NCBI GenBank assembly: GCA_958450365.1
Contig: CAUEEP010000873.1
Coordinates: 186,001 to 250,000, forward strand
Direction: 5' to 3'
Length of the DNA: 64,000 nucleotides
From: Mesorhabditis belari
Lineage: Eukaryota > Nematoda > Chromadorea > Rhabditida > Rhabditidae
A model generated the notes under the pieces. It worked only from the letters and a program-made list of their open reading frames with translations, had not been told where the DNA came from and ran no database searches. This document shows, one piece after another, positions 55,690 to 64,000 of the stretch (its first letter is position 1; each line of letters begins with the position of its first letter). The position numbers and the translations under genes are program-made.

Positions 55690-55830
55690 AATTGCGTATT
55701 TTTCCACAACCAAAAATATCGCAAAGAATGCAATTCAACGACTTGAACACTTAAATTCCAGAAAAGAAAACGCATGCACATCGAAAAAGCTACTAGGAAT
55801 CCCAAAACATTTCGATAAACACAGAAATAC
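55690..55830 (-). pseudogene. TRIM-like exon 1 fragment upstream of the CCCH paralogue
   Basis: FKSLNCILCD plus upstream sequence (RKCFGIPSSFFDVHAFSF-type) match 53,740-53,830. The fragment ends abruptly at the CCCH gene's 5' side, marking a duplication breakpoint. Confidence 0.5.
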
Positions 55831-56098
55831 TTTTCCACGCTTTACATTTTTAGTTTATAAAATAAACATTCACGTTTGAACAATAATTTCACTCTTCATA
55901 TAATTTAAAAAGCATTTATTAAAGAACGTAAATATCAAAAAAGCAACTAAAGTTCCTCATAAAACATTCAAGTCCCATTCTTTTAAAAATGTGGATCCTT
56001 ATCAAGTGTTTTAATCATTTGCTAAAAATAAATTGAATCTTGGCACACAATCATGAAAATACCTTAATTTTTGCATCTAACTTGAGTAAATGTGGTAA

Positions 56099-57356
56099 TT
56101 ATTTCTCAGCAGCACCCTCGAAATCCGTCTGTAGTTTACTAAAGCAGTTTTTGTCTATATCAAGATTCTCAAACATTTCATCAGTCTTAAATAATTTTGG
56201 ATGATTCAAATAATTAACACGAACCTTTTTCGCCAATAGTGGAATAACTTTGTGCAAGTGATGATTCCTATAAGCGCAAGCACCACAAACCTAAAAAACA
56301 GTTATTTTTATTTAAGCCGAAACAGGCCTCAAACCGGCACTTGTAGAACAGACAGTAGAACATCTTATCAGCAGTATTCTAAAGTAAAGAAAAAATTTGA
56401 CGTGTCGAAAGCATACATTTCACCATACCTGCTCCTGACACCCAGCGCAATGATTCAATTTTAATCTTGCTTCAAATTGTTGATTCATCTTGGGCAGCTC
56501 ATCCAGGAAATCTAAATCTATCAAATCAACTATTCATTTCAGGCAATTTAAACAAAAAAAACCTGAATACATTAGGTAGTTTAAAAGACAGTAAATCAAT
56601 ACTCTGAAATCGATCCTTTCTCGTGTAGACGTCAGACTTGGTCACAAATTCACAAGTTGGGCACTTGATGGTAAATTTCCATTCATTCATTTTAGTCGGT
56701 TTTTTCTCCTGGATTTGGTAGCATTTCGTGCAGATCATGTGATTGCAATTAAGAACAAACGATTTTTTTCCGGAAATCTCGTTGGAATCTAAAAAATAAA
56801 CTTACATTTGTCAAGTTTTCAACAAACAAGTCAACTTACATTTGTCACCACAGATTGGACAATTTGGAATGTTAAATGGCTAAATCAATCTCATTGAAAC
56901 CACGAGAAATATCTACAAACCTTTGCAAGATAGTAACCACCAAGTATAGTAGAAAGCTTTAGCGAGTCATGGGACAGAATATCTATTTAACCAATTAAAA
57001 CTAAACTAATTAAAAAAGCCAACCAATTAAAAAGTGAGCCGGTTTCGTATTATGAAAGCAATTTTCATGATCACATTGATGTTTCCCATGTTTTTTCGCC
57101 GCCTTCTCCCTCTCGAAACATTCGTTGCACATCGCCAATCCGCATCCCAATTTGCGTGGAGAAAGTTGGTGATTTGCAAGCGGAATAACTAAAAACCAAA
57201 ATGTAAATAGCAACTTTAGAATATTGGCATAAGTCAATAAATAGAGTCTGCTTCTAAGCACTGTAATAAAAAAGAGAAAAACTTGCATGGGGCCTTGCAA
57301 AGAGTGCATTTGAGAGAATCGAAGATTTTGAAATTGAAAGAGCCGTTAAGAGACAT
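56099..57356 (-). CDS. TRIM-like protein with two RING-type fingers and a B-box
   Basis: Exons: 57356-57287, 57188-57024, 56982-56921, 56879-56840, 56788-56603, 56511-56429, 56378 to about 56,330, 56290-56225 and a last exon ending at TAA 56,099. Finger 1: CTLC ... SPRKLGCGLAMCNEC. Finger 2: CPIC ... LNCNHMICTKC ... IKCPTC, a full C3HC4 RING. B-box: CAGC ... YC ... CGACAYRNHHLHKV. Proteins of this build are usually E3 ubiquitin ligases. Intron 1 appears to use a GC donor (GCAAGT) where the related copy has GTAAGT. The exon 7 donor is unresolved because that exon carries an insertion relative to the copy at 53.9 kb. The start could lie upstream of 57,356. Confidence 0.65.
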
Positions 57357-57551
57357 AGATATCACCGCTTCAGATTTTGTTGTTAGACCTATAAAATGTA
57401 TTAAATTGAGCGTTGAAACATCACAAACAAAGTAAAGAAGCATCTTTCACGTTATCTTTAAATTTCGAAAAAGTTTTGGTACTATTGGCTTTGGGGAGGC
57501 CACTTTCAAAACCACTTTTCCCGGTGTAATTGACATTTTTAAGGTAGATTT

Positions 57552-57822
57552 GCGACAAATGCGACCTTTTTTTTGCGCACCCTTTATTTCGCTGGAAAAG
57601 GCCTCAGGAAAGGCCGTAGAGCTTCAAAAATGTGTTCATGTCATATGCGTATGCGTATGTCGTATGCGTAGATTCTGAATTTCGACAAATCAGACCTCGC
57701 TGACACGTCAAATTTGGGCTAAAAGGCGAAAACTGCGGAAAAGCGTTAAGTTGCGTAATTTTTGAAAGACATTTTTGAAGCTCTACGGCCAGCGAAAAAA
57801 AGGTCGCATTTGTCCGACCCCA
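57552..57822. repeat. Partial copy of the palindromic family at 37.9 kb
   Basis: Shares GCGACCTTTTTTTTGCGCACC, CTCGCTGACACGTCAAATTT and AACTGCGGAAAAGCGTTAAG with 37,921-38,323. The second arm is mostly deleted. Confidence 0.7.
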
Positions 57823-58081
57823 GGTTTTCGCGAAAAAAAGTAGCCTCCCCAAACCAAATAGTACCAAAGTTTTAGTTAAAATAAATAAGCTCAAAAGTTA
57901 GTATTTAATTAGTTTAACACTAAAACCATTTCCAACAAATTTCCTGAAAAATCAATTAGGTATGTTCCCAAAATGTTGCCAGAAAAATCATAATTAGATT
58001 CAAACAGTCGTAAGCAAAGGGACTGCCTATGAATACTATTCATTAACCGCTGGAGGAGTCGGGCACGACGCATACCGTAAA

Positions 58082-58420
58082 AGCTGTAATAGTAGCCCCC
58101 CTCTTTAGGAGCGTCGCGTAGTCTAAGTTTACACTCAAAAAACCGCTCATATCTCGGCGCCCAGACATTAGAACAAAATGATTGAAAAGTGGCAAAAAGG
58201 GTCGATTTTTTTATCATTTTTCAATCATTTTGTTCTAAGCGCTGGTTAATGCTAAAAATATGGGTTATATCTCAAAAAATCATCCATTCTCTCTACTTTA
58301 ATTTGATACCTAGGCGCGCTGAAAGGAATGTCTGGGCGCCGAGATATGAGCGGTTTTTTTTGAGTGTAAACTTAGACTACGCCACGCTCCTATAGAGGGG
58401 GGCTACTATTACAGTTTTTA
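58082..58420. repeat. Foldback element, about 340 bp
   Basis: AAACCGCTCATATCTCGGCG and TAGTCTAAGTTTACACTCAA in the left arm return inverted in the right arm. The ends read TGTAATAGTAGCCCCCC and its complement. Confidence 0.75.
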
Positions 58421-58429
58421 CAGTAGTTT

Positions 58430-59020
58430 AAAATCCGCCAATGGAATAGCTAACTTAGGAGATAACGATTGAAAATAAAATGAAAATGAAAAAAGTCGCG
58501 CAGTGCCTTTTGAAAATTTTCAATCTGTAGTAGTAGTGTGACGTACAAATTCTGAATGGGTCAATTTGCAATTTCCGCTGAATATCTGCAATCTCTGGGC
58601 ACAATACCAGCTCTTAACACAATTCCCGCTATAAATTGAGCGGCGGTTGTGAATTTTAAAGTCGAATAAACCCGGCGGGAAATGATGCTTTTACAAACGG
58701 AGTTCAGATTCGGTAACAGCGAATTTTTTCTCCCTAAAATAAGAGTTTTGCAGCCCCCTAGTTCAATTCCCCAAATAAAACCCTCGGGCGGATAGACAGA
58801 CGAACGGCTTTGTATACGAGGAACTTTAGTTGCTTTTTTGATATTTACGTTTGTTAGCCAAAAAAAAGCCACTTCGGGTCAAATTTAAAATATTTCCGGT
58901 GGCTCAAGATGGTAGGTATGGTGCAAAAATGAATTTTTTTTGAGTTCGGGAAATTTTGATGTTTTTTTCATGATTTTCACCATAATATGACTCCCAATTT
59001 CTGAGCCACCATGGTCACCA
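58430..59020. other. No gene seen
   Basis: Intergenic sequence without supported features. Confidence 0.35.
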
Positions 59021-59024
59021 CCAC

Positions 59025-59102
59025 CAGATGGGCCACCACCAGATGGGCCACCACCAGATGGGCCACCACCAGATGGGCCACCACCAGATGGGCCACCACC
59101 AT
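59025..59102. repeat. Short tandem repeat, 15-bp unit, 5 copies
   Basis: The unit is CCACCACCAGATGGG. On the minus strand it would code GGGPS repeats, but no flanking exon structure supports translation. Confidence 0.8.
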
Positions 59103-59109
59103 GAGACTT

Positions 59110-60350
59110 TTGGCATAAAATTAAAACTTTTGTACTGGCATCTCTTATGGTTGTTGTGAATAAAACTAAAACTTATCGATCAATTATTCAATCAATGACT
59201 CGTCAATAAACTTTTGTCGATTTTTTTGCTTAAACTTAAAAAGGTGCAAAATTAAAGTTCAGAAAACCATCAAATAGTAAAATCCTGTTAGCAAATCACT
59301 GAATAAATCTCGATAACAAATTTTAAATCTCAATGAGACGGTTTAGTGCTTTTGAACCTTGATAATCTTTTTAACCTTTAATTTGGACTCTACGCAAATC
59401 TACGTTAAACGTTTTATTTAGTTTAACCAGAAACCTTTTTAATAAATTGATTTTTTTAGGATTCCTTTTAGCAACGAGCTTCAACTGTATGGCTTTTAAA
59501 TAGAGCTTGATGCTATTTATTTGTTGTTTATTGTAATTGGATTTCTTACCAAGAGTTTTGTTATTTGTATGTCTTCAAATGTTCAACTACGAAAATGAAT
59601 TTATACGTGCACAACTAGAAACTTTAAATCGAGAAGTGTTTTATTTGAATCGATACAGTTATGGGAACGATAAAAGCTTAAAAACTTGTTAAATTGCCTG
59701 TTGAAAGGGTCGTCGAATTGGCTCCTTCTCCATCAATCGCCGCCCAAATGTACTTCAATAGGTTCACTTTGAGCATTTGCTTTATGGAAAAACGATAGCA
59801 ATTTTTGCCCAAAGTATCACAAAGCATATGAATGAATGAACAGCAACAAAACAATGAATATAAGATTCAAATTCGATTTTGGGTTCTCGGCTAGCCGTTC
59901 TCTCACGCAAAAGAACGCCACTAAAGTTGAGAAATTGGGGAGAAATTATTGTAGACATGAGAAGATTTTGTACTACGGTGAAAATAGTAAATAAATCTCA
60001 ATAGGAAAGTGAAAGTTTATAAATTTAGTTTTGTTTTTAAGTAGATAAAGTTGTAATATTTTCAAAAAAATCAAAAACTTTTCACTGACCTCCAACGAAA
60101 ACCATGATATAGGCCATGAAAAGACAGAGATCTACAAAAGTTCATTGACCAGTCATTGATTGAAATGTAATAAGATATAAATGAAGAGTTGATTTAGAAT
60201 TTTCAATGTCAATGTCGTTTCAAAAAATTTGAATGAATGGAAAACGTTAAATGGAATTGGTTTCCGGAATTGCTGAAGGTTATCCATTTCACAGAATTAA
60301 ACTCGAGTTTCTCAAACAAATTGTTGTTTTCTTTTTTAGAAACTTTCTCA
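59110..60350. other. No gene seen
   Basis: AT-rich sequence lacking splice-supported frames. Confidence 0.35.
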
Positions 60351-60359
60351 AACATTAGA

Positions 60360-60640
60360 TGTTTTAGTAACAGAATTGGATACTTTAAATTTGCAACATG
60401 AGGTCTTGCATTGTCATGCAAGAGAAGGACCTTTCCATGATTTGGCCGATTTTTTTGTGATTTGTTCGGCGACCCGATCCAGCTGTTCCGAGTACAGGGA
60501 AGCTGTGACAGTCAGCTTCCCTGTACAGCTTCAGGTAGCAACTTTCAATAAACTACTCCGCTCAGATCTCACCAAATGCACAACATAATCTTCTTCTGGT
60601 GCAATTCTGGCTTGGGCTCAGGTTTTAATAGTTGAAGAGT
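60360..60640 (-). mobile_element. Mariner transposase fragment
   Basis: The minus strand reads KPELHQKKIMLCIW, then SLYSEQLDRVAEQITKK and HDNARPHVANL, matching the mariner catalytic middle (W-D ... D-N-A-R-P-H). It is interrupted by stops and a frame slip, and no terminal repeats are seen. Confidence 0.75.
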
Positions 60641-60714
60641 GGCATAAACAAACCTAAACAAACAAATAAACCGAATTGCTTTTAGTGCTGGGGAATACTA
60701 ATAAGAAAGATGAA

Positions 60715-60723
60715 TTGAATTAA

Positions 60724-60758
<35 letters not shown>

Positions 60759-61550
60759 ACATTGATTTAGATTCGAACGGCTTGCTTTGTGGTTATCATC
60801 CAAGAAAAAATGCTCACTTTGAACTCTCCAACCTAATATCTTGAGAAATTTATAAAATAGTTTATAACAAAATTTATTACCAATCAAATATCATAAGTTT
60901 AAAGTGATGAATATATAAAGATATTAGAATTTTAAAAGTTTCAGGAATCTCGCCAAATAAACAATCAAAAACAACGCCAAATTTATCTACTTTCTACGTT
61001 TTGGATTTCTAATTTTGTGCTGAAACAAACAAAATTTTGTCTTTTTACAACTCTGACGCTTCTGATAAGAAAATAAAAGACCGAAATGTAGCCAGAAAAA
61101 AAGCAATTCACTTCTAAGGCTTCAATTTGTCCAGAAACAAATTTCCACTTGCTTTTGAATTCTTTTATTCAAAAGCTTCATCCAAAAAAAACTTTATCAA
61201 GCCTCTCATCCAAACAGATCGTTTTCCAGTTCTTCGTTTATCCTTCTTTCTATTTTTATTTTCCTTGTTTTGATCACTCACTAGTCAGAATTCCTCTTAA
61301 TGGATGAAAATGATTCCTGGAAGGATCGTTGTGTCGAGAAAGGATTGACACTACCGCCAAAAGAAGTTCTAGAGTACATGCATGAACAGGTGATTTTAAA
61401 AGAAACTTCTGATTTGATTCGATTTTAATACCCAATCTTTTGCACTTCTAACCACAAAGCAAGCCGTTCGAATCTAAATCAATGTAACCAATCAGTCAAT
61501 CAAGTCAATGTAACCATCAGTCAATCAATTCGATTCAATTTAAAATTGTA
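60715..61550. repeat. Inverted repeat pair with (GATT)n
   Basis: GGTTACATTGATTTAGATTC and the following GAACGGCTTGCTTTGTGGTT at 60,750-60,805 are inverted at 61,450-61,490. GATT repeats lie at the left and TCAA repeats at the right. The pair encloses exon 1 of the gene starting at 61,300. Confidence 0.65.
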
Positions 61551-64000
61551 ACTAACAATAAGCATGAATTATAGTGTGATTGATGAAACTGAAGGTATCT
61601 TCCTTAATATACTTAAATGTCTACTGTAGTTTGTAGATGACAAAAAAAAAAGATATTTAGCTTAAAACTTGTACCCGCGGGGTTTTCTCGGTCGGGGAAT
61701 CGATTCGAGCTATTCGTTTTATTGAGTCAACCAATTGAAACTCGGGTTTAATTGTTGTAAAACTTACAACTGACAACTTACAATTACAAGCCGTTCGAAT
61801 CTAAATCAATGTAACCAATCAATCAATTCAATTCAATTCAATTCAATTTTAAATTGTAACTAACAATAAGCATGAATTATAGTGTGATTGATGAAGCTGA
61901 AGGTATCTTCCCTAATATACCTAAATGTCTACTGTACTTTGTAGATGGCAAAAAAGAAGAGCTTAAGAGCTATTTAGCTTAAAACTTGTACCCGCAGAGT
62001 TTTCTCGGTCGGGGAATTGATTCGAGCTATTCGTTTTATTGAGTCAACCAATTGAAACTCGGGTTTAATTGTTGTAAAACTTACAAACAAACTTACAACT
62101 TCCAATTACAATTCTTACATTCTTAGATACTAATTGTATGCTAAGCTACTCACAATTGAAACGGATTCGTTCGCCATGAATTGATTGAGATTCAACTGAT
62201 TTACTAACGGTCGACAAATTAGCTAATTTCTTAAAATTTTACTGTATTTGAGAACGATTTATGGGCTTTATTGAGTTTAGGGCCACGCTTTCGACTTCGC
62301 CCACCTCTTTGAACACACCGATAAACAAAAAATCGATCCATATGGAAACAATCTCCTGTTACATTTACCTCTTAAACCAAATGAGGCAAAGGATTTCGCG
62401 ATTAGGAAAACTTGGCTAATGTATGAAGGGAATTCGTGAGTTTTACGAGATTTCTGAATTTTTTTCTTAATTTTGAGTTGGATGCGTCCTTTGGAGCTTC
62501 AATGGTTTGAGGTTAAGCTTGCCTCGAATCCCGGCTGCTCTGTCGGCAATCCCGCTGCAAATCGCATCGGAGAAGTTGCTTTTAAGCCTTCGCTTTGCAA
62601 GCTAAACATTAAAATGAGAAGAAACAATGTTTTGAAGCTTTTCTAGAGTCTTTTTACAAAAAATGAACGGAGGATGACCTTGGCTGACAGAGAACGACAA
62701 AATTGATAAGATTTATTATTATTATTGTTATTTTTAATGTCGCGAAGAGTACTTTATATGATACAATGAATTGAAAAGCATGCGAAGAAGTAAGAGAGAC
62801 GAGAAGACCAGAAAAAAACTAAATTTTGGTTAAGTTGAAGAAAAATGCGACAGAGTTGAGTACAAAATAGAATCTAGCCTTTGGAGCCATGTTTTGTGAG
62901 TTTATTTAAATGTTTCAGTTGCACTCATGAAAGTCCAATTGTTGGTTATGACGTGAAAGGTGAAAGTGATGATCCAATCGAATGCTTGTCCACCTCGTGT
63001 CAATGGGGTTATCGAAAGTTGGAGATCGATTTGGAGAAATGCGGGATTGAGGTTTTTTTACTGTTTAAAACTTTTAAACGTTAAGGTAAACGAGATCTAA
63101 AAGCTTTAAAAGATCTTTCCCAGTCACTTTTTTCTGACAGGATGCCAAAACTCAAGCCAGAATTTCTGTTGTTTAGGAAAGATTGGATTTGTTATTTGAC
63201 AGGATACTGCAAGGTTTCAATTTCTTGTTTTATCACACTAGCTGAAAATCTTTTACCTTTTAATGAAGTATTTAAGTAGTAGAAAGTATTTTTAAGTATA
63301 AAGCCATTCAGTTGTGTCACTTTTTACTCTCGAATGTATAGAATTCTGTAAGAAAACTGTATTTATGACTTAAAAGCAATCAAAACCTTGAAATTTTCTT
63401 GATTTAGCTAGACTTACAACACGATTTTATATTCAAAATATAGCTAGAACTCTTGGGAATCAATATTTAAAGCGTTTGGGATTGGTTTAAAGCGATTGGG
63501 ATTGATTTAAAGCGATTGGGATTGATTTAAAGCGTTTGGGATTGATTTAAAGCTATTGCAATTGATTTAAAGCTATTGGGATGGAAAAACTAAGCCTAAT
63601 TTTAGCCATGGATCCTCGACAATCTTAAGCCGATCATCGTTATCGAAGAGAAACACGCACCGCGAAACGATTGCGGAGCTATGTATAGATTTTCAGCTAA
63701 AGTTTGTTTTTAACAATAGATTTTAAGATAAGAAAAGCAAAGATTATCATATTATCGTTAAATTTCTGATGTAACGAGAACTTTTTCACTTTTTGATAAA
63801 CCTTTTTCCAGCTACTCGCTTATGGAACAGATCACTCAACTCATTCGGGTTCTGAAGTGGAAATTGAACGAGAATATCGACAATGGGCAGGTGATTGTAT
63901 AATTTGCATTAATCTAATCAAAAACAACTTTTTTAATTTCACTGTAAACGAATAAACGAATTTTTGATTTCAGGAGAACCTTGGACACGTGAAGAGATGA
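61300..64000 (+). CDS. Unidentified multi-exon gene, 3' end outside window
   Basis: Exons: 61300-61389, 62281-62435, 62919-63051, 63812-63890 and 63974 onward. Phases agree (0, 2, 0, 1). It begins MDENDSWKDRCVEKGLTLPP and continues GHAFDFAHLFEHTDKQ, LLLHLPLKPNEAKDFAIRKT, ESPIVGYDVKGESDDPIECL (with several Cys) and STHSGSEVEIEREYRQWAG. There is no signal peptide or TM in the visible part, so it is probably intracellular. I do not recognise a family. Intron 1 holds a direct duplication and half of an inverted repeat. Confidence 0.6.
61458..62097. repeat. Tandem duplication of about 320 bp
   Basis: AAGCCGTTCGAATCTAAATC ... TTACAA occurs twice head to tail (starting about 61,458 and 61,786). The copies differ by scattered substitutions and small indels. 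They lie in intron 1 of the gene at 61,300. Confidence 0.8.
62470..62690 (-). repeat. Second copy of the dispersed B-box-like repeat
   Basis: Minus-strand counterpart of 29,960-30,175. It lies in intron 2 of the gene at 61,300. Confidence 0.55.
63467..63578. repeat. Tandem repeat, about 19-bp unit, 6 copies
   Basis: The unit is TTTAAAGCGATTGGGATTGA with variants. It lies in an intron. Confidence 0.85.

Noticed and set aside
60471..60545. Short hairpin GTACAGGGAAGCTG / CAGCTTCCCTGTAC as a terminator
   Set aside because: It lies inside a mariner transposase fragment and has no terminator context in a eukaryotic genome.

Overview
The window looks like nuclear DNA of a nematode, probably a free-living rhabditid-type worm. 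It is AT-rich. Its genes are cut into many small exons by mostly short GT-AG introns ending in a T-rich tract plus CAG or TAG. It carries two nematode-type chemoreceptor genes, a diverged nematode-like 5S rRNA gene, and many short foldback and Tc1/mariner/piggyBac remnants lying inside introns. I cannot name the species. Coding exons were assembled by hand: I required compatible splice phases and recognisable protein motifs, so long open frames that ignore splicing were mostly discarded.

Layout. 0-3.3 kb: end of a chemoreceptor gene, an unidentified pair of exons and an F-box-like gene. 3.8-10.3 kb: a complete seven-exon Srg-type receptor gene on the minus strand whose introns hold a tRNA-like element and two foldback elements, followed by a broken mariner copy. 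11.5-14.8 kb: a two-EF-hand protein and a small secreted LEA-like protein, each with a foldback element in an intron. 16.5-23.3 kb: two damaged copies of a trypsin-fold protease on opposite strands, flanking a 5'-incomplete PPR-protein gene. 24.5-28.9 kb: a 20-exon, phase-consistent gene that joins a VEGFR/PDGFR-like Ig ectodomain to a Ser/Thr-type kinase domain. This is the most unusual gene here. 30.4-36.5 kb: an alpha-carbonic anhydrase gene fused to a Cys-rich N-terminal domain, a deleted mariner, a deleted piggyBac and a beta-lactamase-fold relic. 37.3-46.1 kb: a hidden two-exon six-cysteine secreted peptide gene, tandem and foldback repeats, a 5S rRNA gene, a 12-exon secreted protein gene and a Gly/Gln-rich secreted repeat protein. 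48.4-57.4 kb: a recently shuffled block with two CCCH zinc-finger genes, a four-TM membrane protein bracketed by inverted retroelement pieces, and a double-RING/B-box (TRIM-like) gene with several broken copies. 57.5-64 kb: repeats, a mariner fragment and the start of an unidentified gene that runs off the window.

How they fit together. There are no operons I can prove. Much of the window encodes secreted or membrane proteins: receptors, proteases, carbonic anhydrase, cysteine-rich peptides and low-complexity secreted proteins. Local duplication, inversion and transposon insertion have shuffled it heavily. Several copies are clearly dead, while the receptor kinase, the Srg receptor, the 12-exon secreted protein, the LEA-like protein and the CCCH gene keep intact reading frames across all their introns.
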